Positions 21,744 through 31,687 of a stretch of DNA of 64,000 bases are shown one piece after another (positions within the stretch are counted from its first letter, which is position 1; each line of letters opens with the position of its first letter). The notes under the pieces are model-generated. The model was not told the origin of the DNA. It was given only the letters and a program-made list of their open reading frames with translations, and ran no database searches. The stretch lies in contig JAPNXP010000011.1 in the NCBI GenBank assembly GCA_028753945.1, positions 4,092,001-4,156,000 on the forward strand, written 5' to 3'. Made by a program: the position numbers and the translations under genes. The DNA is from Hexactinellida sp. DTS-2022 (lineage: Eukaryota > Porifera > Hexactinellida).

Positions 21744-21919
21744 CATGGGCGTAGCCATGGGGGAGCCTGGGAGGGCCTGGTCCCCCAAAAATTATACCTG
21801 GGCCCCCCAAATTTTCTAAAATAACTTTGAATAAGGATCATAAAATACTCATAAAAATAATGGCCCCCCCTAAAAAATTTTCGGGCCCCCCCAAAATTTT
21901 ATGGTTGGCTACGCCCATG
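21744..21919. mobile_element. 176-bp hAT-like MITE
   Basis: Inverted tips CATGGGCGTAGCCA at 21744 and its complement ending at 21919. Flanks AATACACT (21736-21743) and AATAAACT (21920-21927) form an 8-bp target duplication with one mismatch. The interior has paired G- and C-runs (GGGCCCCCC, CCCCCCC). Confidence 0.85.
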
Positions 21920-22375
21920 AATAAACTCCAATATTAAATTGAATACTATATTATGGCTTATTAGGTCCTATTTTCTAATATATTGAACTCAACATTTGAT
22001 ATCACACTACTCCATAGCATGAACTAGTATATTTATTCCATAGATAATACGATCTAAATGGACCTTGATTAGGTGAGGGATGTATGCGTATTGGGCTCAT
22101 TAATTAATTATCAAAATTGAACGTATCTAACTGAATGTTGTACACTAAAATGATATAAGGTGATAAGTCGATTATGGAGTCTTCGAATTTCGAGCTACAA
22201 GACTTAATAAGCTCTAACTGTTAAGTAGATGCAAAATTGGTTTTGGAAGGGAATTTTAGTCAGTAAGCAAGGAATTCTGTTATAGCCAAAGATCTACATT
22301 TGATGATGCTCCATAGAGAAGTGAGTTATTTATTATTCACTTAGAAACCGTCAGTTATGATTAATTGGTTTTGTA

Positions 22376-22908
22376 GAAACCGTTTCACACGAATGCTGAA
22401 TTCTAACCGAATACTTTTTCCAATATTCAAATTGGAGCATGGAGCTTTAATTACTAAACTACTTAAACTTAAACTAAATAAAAACGGAGTAGAAACTAAT
22501 TATTTTCTTAGTTTATACTCAAATACTTAATTTTCATGCAAACTTTACACAGGGTATTTAGTTGAATAAAGTACTGGTCACTTTAAATAACGGATAAATA
22601 GATGAGCGACAACAAGTATCTGCTATATTGTACCTTATAATGTTCAAGATTAGTAGAATTTTTCTTATTACTGGGTGGATAATTCTATAAAGTGGGTGTA
22701 GAGTATGCAGACTTGTTGAAGCCTGAAGGGAGTCAATTTCGGAAGGGATGACCAAACCACCTGATGAGAATAAACGTGTAGAATAGATTTCCCAGTTTTT
22801 TCTAAGTTTGTTTGCGTGTCAGAATTGTAATATAAATATTGTGATAGGAAATGAAACAGTATTTGCTGTTGAGTTATAAACTAGGTTGCAATAGTTATAA
22901 TGTGTAGA
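22376..22908. other. Intergenic, no gene seen
   Basis: AT-rich; a 65-codon minus-strand frame has no support. Ends in the TGTGTAGA target site of the next element. Confidence 0.4.
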
Positions 22909-23419
22909 TAGGGCATTAGGATCGAACGATCAAAGATCGCGCGATCACGATCGCGATCCTTTTTTGACGATCGAAGCAGGATCGTCGATCGTATTTTACA
23001 GAACGATCGAAATGGAGATCGCGATCATTTTTTTGTATAAATTTTCGATCCTACATTCCGATCTTTAGAAAAGGTTGCCCAATTAAATTAATCCACCAAA
23101 CCACCTAATTTGTTTAACACTTATGTATTTAATTTGAATACGATTATTAATTCAATTTATCCATAAAACAGGCCCGTAACAATAAAATATTTTTCAGGTT
23201 GTTGAAAATCTAACTTCACAGTTTCTAAAACTTGGTCAAGTTGAAACCTGAGCATCCTGAATAGTTACTACGGCGAATAAGAAATGATCGAAAAAATGAT
23301 CGGGATCGGATCGGCGATCATTTGTAAAAATGCGATCGGGATCGAGATCGCGATACTATTTTAAGTGAAGATCGGGATCGAGATCGCGATCAATTTTTTG
23401 GCGATCGACTAATGCCCTA
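22909..23419. mobile_element. 511-bp hAT-like foldback element with GATCG-iterated arms
   Basis: Tips TAGGGCATTAG at 22909 and its complement ending at 23419. TGTGTAGA occurs immediately outside both ends (22901-22908, 23420-23427), a perfect 8-bp target duplication. Each arm of about 130-140 bp is a near-continuous run of GATCG, CGATC and GATCGCGATC words; the middle about 200 bp is ordinary AT-rich DNA. GATCG-rich fragments at about 21430-21540 and 42838-42890 are probably remains of the same family. Confidence 0.93.
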
Positions 23420-23427
23420 TGTGTAGA

Positions 23428-23858
23428 CAAATTACTTACTTTACCGAGTCACGTAATAGACATGTTCGTACTAACAAGAGTCTACTGTAGTGATATTTAG
23501 ATATAATATATTAGTAAAAAGATCAATCAAAAATAATTCAACTGAAAAACAAGACGTTCTAATCCATGGAAATCGTTTACACTGCAACACATACTCTATA
23601 TTGCGTATTATAAGTTGATATTTTGAATCAGCAAATTAGTCATTACAAATAAAACATTTGTGCTTCATATAGTAGGGTAACTATTAGAGGATATTCAGTG
23701 CGTTTTAAGTATCATATGACAACATAGTTCAATTGAAAGAGATATTAGTTTATTCTATTTGACTAATCAATATAAACCAAGAAGTTTAGTACTACCACGG
23801 TCTGTCTTAAATACAAGAAGATTCTATAGTAATAGTATTACAATACTCATAACTGATA
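23428..23858. other. Upstream region of family member 2
   Basis: No gene; AT-rich. A frame starting at 23759 overlaps the true gene out of frame and is not supported. Confidence 0.4.
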
Positions 23859-24959
23859 ATGGTGGACAATTGGCTGGTGATTATAATTTTAATGTTATTT
23901 TTAATACTTATAGTTCTTTTGATAAATTATGTGTTTTGTTTCTGGTCAGTTTATTTATTAGACGCGATTCACCGTAAGCGAAAGGTTTATAAAAGAGCAT
24001 TAAGGTGTATTCAGCAAGGAGATAATGATTCTGTAGAGAAGTTATTAGCTTATGATTCTAAAACTGAATATGTGAAGTTTGTATTCCTCTTTTTTATGAA
24101 CTTTGTAGAATGGTTGGGATTCCTGTTTGGCTTCATTGAAGTTATACTGGGTAATGCCAAACATTTTCATCTATATAACCACACAGTCCAATCAAATATA
24201 TTAAACACTTATAGCAATTACAGTAAAATACATTCAAATATTATGTTAAAACTAGAAAGACTTTCCAATATTCCAAATCCGTTCCTTGTTCTGAGTTTAA
24301 TTCTATTGGCAAGTTTATGTATGTATCTATCAGAGAGAATTGCAAAGAAAAGTTGGATTAAATCGAATTGTGTACCTTATTTAATCGGATTCTTCTTCTG
24401 TTGGGAAATGGGAATTCAGATTTTATCATTTTTTTGTTTCATAGAGATAATTGCTTTATGGTGCAACAAGTTTTTACTGATAATAGCATTTATAATATCT
24501 ATTAAGCAATACAGGAAACTTGTTATGATTTTCAACTGGTCAATCGTAGATCTAAAGGTTAGTGGAAACTATCAATTGTTGGGGAGACAGGTTAATTCGA
24601 AACAAATAATGACCCAAATGTTTGCATTTCTTTACACTGGTGTTCTTCTTCTGATAGTATCCGATCTTGTGGGAATTATTCAGCTGACTCTAACTATAGG
24701 ACTACGAGAGAATAACCCTTCCAGTTTTCGCTCCCTTTGTGAAGAACCACACTTTATTATAAATCCTGAAATCCACATAATTTTGTCAATAATCCAACAC
24801 GTTGACCTTACTATTGGATTAATTGGAATCTCGTTTATTCTCATCCCATATACAGGATATGGACTCTCTACAATGTGTGTTATTCTATGGAGACTAATCA
24901 GGGGAAAAACTGGCTACAGAACGCACTTTCATAATGACCTCCGTGCTCCTCTCATCTGA
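23859..24959 (+). CDS. 7TM-like membrane protein, family member 2 (366 aa)
   Basis: Intronless, from ATG at 23859. Same layout as member 1: TM1 with VFCFWSVYLLDAIHRK, the basic loop RALRCIQQGDNDSVEKLL, AYDSKTEYVKFVFLFFMNF into TM2, a variable glycosylatable loop (NHT, NYS), TM3 with SLCMYLSERIAKKSWIKSN, TM4, TM5, KQYRKLVMIFNWSIVDLK, TM6, a loop with CEEPHF, TM7, and the tail WRLIRGKTGYRTHFHNDLRA. The C-terminal 45 residues match member 1 almost exactly, while the outer loop after TM2 hardly aligns. Function unknown; receptor-like by topology only. Confidence 0.85.
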   Translation: MVDNWLVIIILMLFLILIVLLINYVFCFWSVYLLDAIHRKRKVYKRALRCIQQGDNDSVEKLLAYDSKTEYVKFVFLFFMNFVEWLGFLFGFIEVILGNAKHFHLYNHTVQSNILNTYSNYSKIHSNIMLKLERLSNIPNPFLVLSLILLASLCMYLSERIAKKSWIKSNCVPYLIGFFFCWEMGIQILSFFCFIEIIALWCNKFLLIIAFIISIKQYRKLVMIFNWSIVDLKVSGNYQLLGRQVNSKQIMTQMFAFLYTGVLLLIVSDLVGIIQLTLTIGLRENNPSSFRSLCEEPHFIINPEIHIILSIIQHVDLTIGLIGISFILIPYTGYGLSTMCVILWRLIRGKTGYRTHFHNDLRAPLI

Positions 24960-26104
24960 GAATTACCCTAAACTTCCCCACATTTATATAAATAATCTAT
25001 ATTATTAAATTCAATTGTTGAATGTGTTTGTGTGTTTGTTTGTCCGAATTATATTAAAGTGATAGGGGAATAGATATATTCAAATAATCACTTAGGAACG
25101 GAAAAAATATTGAATTATATAGACAATATACGCTACACGCTTGAATAGGGTATTTTGAGGGTGTAGGCATTTTTAGATATTATTCGACAGACAATCAATA
25201 ATTTTTTCTAAACTCCATACAAATTTAATAAATCCCTGTATGCCTGGACAGAACACAAAAATGGTTGAAATCCCTGTAGAGTACAGGAATCCCTGTTCGG
25301 TTGACATGAATGGACTGTTAATCATCTAGTTACACCTTATAAGATATTCCTATTTATTTTGGCAATTTTGGTTCTAACAACTAATTAACTGTTTTACAAA
25401 TCCAATACACTTTTACTTTAGAAATTTTACCTGTCATTATAGCTGGTAGTTTTTTCTGTAGTATTTGTTGGGATTGCTAAATTCTTATTATTGTATTTGA
25501 TTTTTGTAGGCTACTTTTCATACTTTTGAAAATATTAGACTAGAAAGCTTCATCTTAATCGCCTATTTTGGTAACATCAACTGGTAGATCTAGCACCAAT
25601 AGAATGTATGTTTGCCCCCTCCCCCCATGGCAATTTATATTCCCCCACTAGTTGGAAAATCCTGGCAATGTCCCTGTGCTTAATTGGGTAACTTTTGTTA
25701 AAGGATAGTTTGACTCGATTAAGCGGTTCGGTTTCTTATAAGATATTTCAATATAATCAATATTCAAATTTAAGACCTTTATGTTAATTAATTAATCAAT
25801 CCCACAGTCTCCCTTAATTATATTTGAGTATCTCTAATGTATATTTGACCCAATTGATTAGTAATCTATTTTCTATCAAAAGTTATTCAACTAAATCATC
25901 TTGTTCCAAAGATTGATTAGTTTTTTTAATTAAAGATGTGCCAAATTATTATTACAGGATAGTAAGTATAATTTGGTTAGGAAGGAGCAACCAGTAGATC
26001 ACTATAAATATAAGTAAATATATATTTAAATTAAAAAAAATTTATATGTAGATTATTATATAGCAATTAAAGCCGACTACAGCTAATAGTAGTAAGTAGT
26101 ATGT
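24960..26104. other. Intergenic after family member 2
   Basis: No gene. 24990-25075 is a short start-module fragment (GTGTTTGTTTGTCCG, AGTGATAGGGGAATAG) of the dispersed element seen at 20690 and 45542. Around 25615-25680 a C-run with CCCCATGGCAAT resembles hAT-MITE interiors. The rest is AT-rich. Confidence 0.45.
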
Positions 26105-27460
26105 AAATTAAACCCGCACATAACGGTGTCATAGTGCCAGCGCCCCCCCAAAATAATGTCCCTCCGGACCTGTGGCCAGGGACGTCGCCACGGAGGGGGG
26201 CATAGGGGGGCAATGCCCCCCCTGGTAGAAATCCTCGCCCCGGGGCAATGCCCCCCCTGGTAAAATTTCGTGCCCCGGGACATACCCCCCTGCTAAATTA
26301 TTGCCAAATAACGTTGTATGTGTATTATTATTATTATTATTATTATGTATACAAGCGCGCTTCGCTTGCTTTCGCTGCGCGGCTGCAGAAAGCACCGTTC
26401 TGGTGCCTCATATATCCCAACCAACAAATAACAGAAGTAACGTTTTGAAATTCCTTATAACGTCTACATCTAAACAACAAATATATACACATGGGTTGTT
26501 AACAACATCATATTTGGAATCAGCTTACTTAATTACTCCATATATAGTCGTTGGAAGTAAGCGGCCACGATCCTTTAAAACATGTAAATTACAAATAATT
26601 GATTGGATTTATTATTTTTTTCTCGCCCAATTAAATTGCAGTTTCAGATTGGCATTCTATAATGCACTCTTAACAAATGTTAGAGACATTAAATCAATTT
26701 ATACTAATTGAATGCTAGCTGCTAATCCATACTGTGCCACGATCGAATTTAATTGGTTAAAGGTTTTGTTACCTTTTGAGATTCAAGATGTGAATATTTT
26801 TCTTAGATCTATATTAGAACTTGTTTCTAGATACGTAGTTACCCACCTCCCTGCCAAATTTCAAGTTTGTAGCTCTTACCCAGTATCTCAATCAATTCCG
26901 AACAACAAACAACAAATAAAAACAAACCATTTAGATTTAATATATAAGATAGAAACTTGATAATTTCATATTATAATCGACTCTCGTTGATACGAATTTT
27001 GTGAGGGGGGGCATGCCCCCCCTGGTAATTTTGCCGCCCCCCCTAGATGAAAAATCCTGGCGACGTCCCTGCCTGTGGCCCTAGGGTCAGCTGTCCCCCC
27101 GGACCTATGGCCCTAGTGTCAGCTGTCCCCCCTCAGGATTAGATGTCCCCCCCCCCCCTCGGACTAATACTAGGGTCCCACAACAATAAATTTCACAATG
27201 TACATCACTATAGTTTCATATTCTACATTTATAGTAGTACGATTGGGGGACATCTAACCCTGAGGGGGGACATCTGACACTAGGGCCACAGGTCCGGGGG
27301 GACATCTGATCCTAGGACTACATGTCCGGAGGGACGTCTGACCCTAAGGCTACATGTCCGGGGGGACATCTGATCCTAGGGCTACAGGTCCGGGGGGACA
27401 TCTGACACGGGGGGACCGCTGACACTCCGACAACGGGTCTAATATGGTTTAATTACACTG
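26105..27460. mobile_element. Foldback element with iterated C/G-rich arms, carrying a nested hAT-like element
   Basis: The tips align as inverted copies: TAAATTAAACC...GTGTCATAGTGCCAGCG on the left against the complement of CGCTGACACTCCGACAAC...GGTTTAATTA on the right. The right arm is built of units of about 30-34 bp (GGGGGGACATCTGATCCTAG followed by GGCTACAGGTCC); the left arm has the complementary words (GGACCTGTGGCC, GGGTCAGCTGTCCCCC). The 895-bp hAT-like insertion at 26177-27071 sits in the left arm. The outer limits are approximate and no target duplication was found. Confidence 0.7.
26177..27071. mobile_element. 895-bp hAT-like element nested in the foldback arm
   Basis: Inverted tips CAGGGACGTCGCCA at 26177 and TGGCGACGTCCCTG ending at 27071. 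CCTGTGGC lies directly outside both ends (26169-26176, 27072-27079), a perfect 8-bp target duplication inside the arm repeat. Both ends continue as GGGGGGCATGCCCCCC-like hairpins. The interior has an (ATT)n run at 26328-26347 and frames of 136 and 82 codons without recognisable domains, so it is judged non-autonomous. Confidence 0.92.
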
Positions 27461-28361
27461 ACACTGTATTGTGTAGCTCAATTGATTTTTAACAAGCAAA
27501 TTTGTTGTTAATAATTAGTTGTTACAAATGTAGGAAAAATTGCGCATCATAATTAATATGATAATACTCGGTGTTATTACCAGAGTTTATGTTTTCCATG
27601 AGATAATGCGAACTCATTTAATAATAATGTTGTCACCATTTCTCTAATTGAATTTATTATTTACATGATGGTTTTCCATATCTGATTATTAGAACATCTC
27701 TAGTGTATATTTGGATCAATTGATTAGTAATCCTTTTCTGAGTAATTTTTACATTAGACAAAACAATTGACCAGTAAGTACGAATGATTTGTCTTTCAAC
27801 ATTTACACATTGATGTTACTAAGAAATTATTCCGACGCCGTTGGGTGATGATTTGTAGTGGATCAGTAAATTAGTTATTAAATTTAACTCAAAAATGGGA
27901 TATATATTTAAAAATTATAAATTACCTCTAGACTATTCATTTGATTTCTGGTCATATTAATACTTATCACAATTCTTACCACATTTATGTTTTGCGGGTA
28001 CAGTACGCCCTCGCTATCCAAACAAAAGTTCCAAATATTTTTATAATAAATAGAAGCTATATATAGAAGCTATAGCTATATAGCTTCTATATTATTATGG
28101 AAATATAACTATAAGTCACAGACAATTATTTTGAGTATTACACTATTTGTTTCGGTTGATCCCAAGCTTATTTACATAACCCTAATAAGTTTTCAAAAAT
28201 CGATGTCTAGATATTTCAGTTACATTATCTCTTATTCTTACTGCTTCAATCAATATCTACGGTGTACGTATGTTTGCCTTCATATCTATTTATTTCCGAG
28301 TAGTAGTTTGATGATATCCTTATCAATCATGTAACCATATTATAGAATATTCAACAACAGG
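27461..28361. other. Intergenic, no intact gene
   Basis: AT-rich. A stretch at about 27945-28000 weakly resembles TM1 of the 7TM-like family but is too degenerate to call. CAGTACGCCCTCGCTATCC at about 28000 looks like a pogo-type tip. A palindrome AGAAGCTATAGCTATATAGC lies at 28068-28090. Confidence 0.35.
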
Positions 28362-28369
28362 ATTGTAAG

Positions 28370-28491
28370 ACGTAGGCGACAACTTTTAAGGCACAAAAAC
28401 GTTGGGGGCCTAATTTGGAAAATCTCAATAATATACCCCAAACCTTGACGGTTGGGGGCCTGATCCTGAAAAAATGGAAGTTGACGCCTAT
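28370..28491. mobile_element. 122-bp hAT-like MITE
   Basis: ATTGTAAG occurs immediately on both sides (28362-28369, 28492-28499), an exact 8-bp target duplication. The tips are imperfect inverted copies, GTAGGCGACAACTT and the complement of AAGTTGACGCCTAT. The interior repeats GTTGGGGGCCTRAT. Confidence 0.82.
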
Positions 28492-28689
28492 ATTGTAAGA
28501 TACAGTTTCTCCGTTTAATAGAATCACCTCGGAACCAGGTTGCTTAGACCCGATTAAGTTGGGAAATCTATTAACCGGTGGCTCTATTAAGCGGAGTCGA
28601 TTGTATTGTAATAGATATCGTATCATTACTAAGAATATACTCAGTTACAAATGGAACTTAAAGGTAATGCTGATCTAACAGTCAATTAC

Positions 28690-28698
28690 TATATAAAG
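28690..28698 (+). promoter_or_regulatory. TATA-like box before family member 3
   Basis: TATATAAAG 62 bp before the ATG at 28752. The same nonamer stands 33 bp before member 5. Recurrence in front of two family members is the only support. Confidence 0.35.
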
Positions 28699-28751
28699 AA
28701 TAATAGAGGAAATTGAACATATAGTTGGTTTTAGATAAAATAGTATAAAAA

Positions 28752-29876
28752 ATGATGAATTATTGGATATTCGTCTTACTTCTGGTAGCATTAATATCTA
28801 CCACGATTATTTCAGGAATTGTGTTTCTATTTTGGTCGATTTCTTTACTGGACATGATCAATCGTAAATGGAAAGTTTATAAAAATGCATTAAAATATAT
28901 GCAAGAAGGAGATAATTCTCAGAATCTAATAGTATACAACTGTGAAACTGAATTTGTGAAATGTGTTTTGCTCTTCTTTATGAATCTGATGGAATGTCTG
29001 GGGTTATCCTTTACCCTTTCTATGCATATTGTTACTTTGTACATTGAGCACAATCAAGATGAGATTTACAAAAATGTGTCTACTAATTTCATATATGAAC
29101 ACCTACACTATATTTCCTTTCCGAATCAATTCGATAATTCGAAAACCATCCTGTATCCTGTCCTTATCCTCCCAAAAATATACAATATTTGCTTTTCAAT
29201 TGGTTTAATATTATTCGCTTGTATGTGTATGTATTTATCATCGAGGTATGCAAGGAAAAGTTGGATGAACGCAAACAAAATACCCTACTTGATTGTCATT
29301 TTCTTAGTGTATGAAACAATCACACAAATTCTAGCATCGTCATGCACAACATACATCATTGCTTGTTGGTGCGATAATTTCTTTCTGATTGCATCTATTG
29401 CAATAGTATTCAAGCAATATGATGAATTCGTAATGGTCATCAACTGGTTAATTTTTGATCTAAGAACTAATAGAAAGATTTCTTTAATGAAGAGACAAAT
29501 TCAAATGAAACAGACGTTTACAAGAACATTTCAATTTCTTAGAATGGGTATTATTTTGTTGATAATATCAGAGATTATATACAGCATTTCATACACTTTA
29601 GTTTTAATATTTCGGAAAAATACATACTCAATCTTAAGCTACATTTCACTTTGTGATGATCCTAACTTCGTTGACCCTTCAGGTCGTCTCATTTTCGAAA
29701 TACTTCATTGGACAGGATTTATTCTGGCAATAATTGGAGCCTCCACTCTTCTCTTACCATACAATTTGTATGGTCTCTCAACAATGTGTATTACGCTATG
29801 GAGATTAATCAGAGGAAAAACTGGATTTAGAACTCACTTTCATGTCGATCCAAAAACTCATCTCTATACCAAATGA
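28752..29876 (+). CDS. 7TM-like membrane protein, family member 3 (374 aa), most divergent
   Basis: Intronless; two adjacent ATGs, the first chosen. TM1 ends in FLFWSISLLDMINRKWKVYK. The basic loop is shorter (QEGDNSQNLIVYNCETEFVK). TM2 includes FFMNLMECLGLSF. A long variable outer loop holds NVST. TM3 has CMCMYLSSRYARKSWMNANK. Later segments carry FKQYDEFVMVINWLIFDLR and the tail WRLIRGKTGFRTHFHVD. Signature positions kept across all members are the FWS.(Y/S)LLD motif after TM1, the KSW in loop 2, the NW..(V/F)DL in loop 3, and GL(S)TMC...LWRLIRGKTG at the end of TM7. Function unknown. Confidence 0.83.
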   Translation: MMNYWIFVLLLVALISTTIISGIVFLFWSISLLDMINRKWKVYKNALKYMQEGDNSQNLIVYNCETEFVKCVLLFFMNLMECLGLSFTLSMHIVTLYIEHNQDEIYKNVSTNFIYEHLHYISFPNQFDNSKTILYPVLILPKIYNICFSIGLILFACMCMYLSSRYARKSWMNANKIPYLIVIFLVYETITQILASSCTTYIIACWCDNFFLIASIAIVFKQYDEFVMVINWLIFDLRTNRKISLMKRQIQMKQTFTRTFQFLRMGIILLIISEIIYSISYTLVLIFRKNTYSILSYISLCDDPNFVDPSGRLIFEILHWTGFILAIIGASTLLLPYNLYGLSTMCITLWRLIRGKTGFRTHFHVDPKTHLYTK

Positions 29877-30677
29877 TGTTTCCAATCTTTATTTTCTGAA
29901 CTAAATTAATAGTATTTGTATGCATAGCCTGATTCAATTCGTTTTGAGATGTTAATAATTGTCAAACTTGGAATCAGAGATACAGAAAAAGGAAAAATAA
30001 TCTATGAAAGTGTGTTAATATAATTAACTTATTTTCCTCTTTATAAGACCTGAATTATAGTATCATTGTGAGGAATAGCCATTAGTGCTATTAGAGTTTA
30101 ATTTATGGCGTAAATTCTGAGTGTATTGTAAATAATGTATGTGGTTAAAAATATTAATTTTGAATAAAATTAAAATTTCCATTAAAATCAGTAATTAAAC
30201 TATCATCTGCAGACAACAGTCCAACGAAAATGGTCTTACTTTGTTGTATTTAAAAAAATTATATATACAGTGGATAAATTATGGTTATTAAAACATCATA
30301 CAGAAAATGTCTACGAATATATATAATATGGTTCTTAAAACTAGAATATACTTATAACCGGAATCTACCGTAGTATATTTAGTGGAGATACGAATAACAA
30401 TTGTTGTATAACAAAATATAACGAATATAACATTGTAAAACCTCCAAAAGTGAACACCTTCAATAAATGAACAACTCCAAAATATGAACACTTTTTCTCG
30501 GTCCCAAATTTCCTCATTGTTTTACACAGTGTTTACTCTTCAACTTCTGAACACCTCTGAAAAGTGATATATGAACACCTAATCTGGTCACAATTATCCA
30601 AATTGTATAGGATATGAGTCATATGACCTCTTAAAAATTAACAAAGGATTTGGGGAATTTTTAAGCCATGTTGGAAG
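29877..30677. other. Intergenic, no gene seen
   Basis: AT-rich. 30423-30600 has GAACACCT / AACACCTC words typical of one end of degenerate pogo-like elements, but no second end was found. A 67-codon frame at 30288-30491 is not supported. Confidence 0.4.
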
Positions 30678-31073
30678 CAGGGTTGCCAACTCTCATTATT
30701 TAAAACCTCCCGCCCTCTTTCATTCGAAATCTCACGCTTTTTTATTAAATGTAAAATTGTGTCATCAATTTTAGAAACTATTTATTCTTCTATTTTAAGA
30801 CACATCTATTCTAAAATTATATGTAAATTTATTTAAACAGTTTTACTCATTGTGTTGAATCAGTATATTTTATAATTTTGCATCACAATAGATAATTATT
30901 TCTTGTTTTTTTATAAATTCTGCACACTTTTATCAAAATAGATAGGGAGCATAAAATTCAGGGTTGAGGATAAATAAAACCCTAATATACTGCTTATTGA
31001 GGTGAAAAATCATTTCTCACGCTTTTCTCAAAAAAAAAAGGACATAATATCACGAATTAAGTTGGCAACCCTG
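30678..31073. mobile_element. 396-bp hAT-like MITE
   Basis: Inverted tips CAGGGTTGCCAAC at 30678 and GTTGGCAACCCTG ending at 31073. Flanks GTTGGAAG (30670-30677) and GTTGGAGG (31074-31081) form an 8-bp target duplication with one mismatch. CAGGGTTGCCAAC is a widespread hAT-type tip. Confidence 0.88.
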
Positions 31074-31187
31074 GTTGGAGGGGGTGTTATTTGATCTGCT
31101 TGAGATGGACTTTCTGGAGGCTTTTCACACTTCTGTAAATGCACAGATAATTCATGATGTGGCTTCATTAGACAATATGTGATAACT

Positions 31188-31295
31188 CAGGGCTGGCGGG
31201 AGCAGTTATAAAGTGGTCAGGCCATGCCTTGACCGGCCTAACTAGCTACGAAAGTTTGGCCAGGCTATTGGTCTGACCGCTTCCGCCGGCTTTGT
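31188..31295. mobile_element. Small inverted-repeat element, probable MITE
   Basis: CAGGGCTGGCGGGAGC near 31188 pairs imperfectly with GCTTCCGCCGGCTTTG near 31278-31293, and GTGGTCAGGCC pairs with GGTCTGACC inside. A related GGTCAGGTTAACC fragment lies near 34040-34110. No clean target duplication. Confidence 0.5.
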
Positions 31296-31687
31296 AACTT
31301 ATAAGTTACTATTGGAGGTAGAACCTGGACAAGACACTTTAGCATGCCTGGATGTCCGAGCACCAGGTCCGGGGGCAATATAAAAGCGAATAAAGATTTG
31401 TATGCATAAATTGTACATGTATAATCCCACAAACCTTTGCTATAACTTTGCATAGAAGAGCAAGATCTGGATAATCTAATTTGTAGCAAATGTGTCCTAC
31501 GTACTTCTAACATCAAAGTTGGGAATTACATTTTTAATATGAATAGCTCTCAATTTTAATATATGTAACTTAAACTAATTAATAGAAATAGATAATAAAA
31601 ATTAAAGGGACATTACTCATAAGTAAATTCTGAAACGATATAAATTAATTACATTATACGGGGAAGGTAAAAGGTAAAAGGTAGTTT
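31296..31687. other. Intergenic, no gene seen
   Basis: Between the small inverted-repeat element and the 3' end of the leftward family member 4. An 83-codon frame on the minus strand has no support. Confidence 0.4.

Larger units (their letters stand above)
21541..22375. repeat. Truncated segmental duplicate of 17150-18005
   Basis: Direct duplicate of the 5' end and upstream region of the 694-aa gene, broken on the left by GATCG-rich mobile DNA (about 21430-21540) and interrupted by the hAT-like MITE at 21744-21919. Divergence is moderate, with indels. Confidence 0.8.

Noticed and set aside
26301-26960. Frames of 136 and 82 codons within the hAT-like element
   Set aside because: First begins in an (ATT)n run encoding poly-Leu; neither shows transposase or zinc-finger motifs. 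Treated as non-coding interior.
27945-28000. Possible TM1 remnant of the 7TM-like family
   Set aside because: Reads FLVILILITILTTFMFC with a stop just before it, but hydrophobic AT-rich sequence can look like TM1 by chance and the diagnostic FWSVYLLD is absent. A pogo-like tip follows directly.
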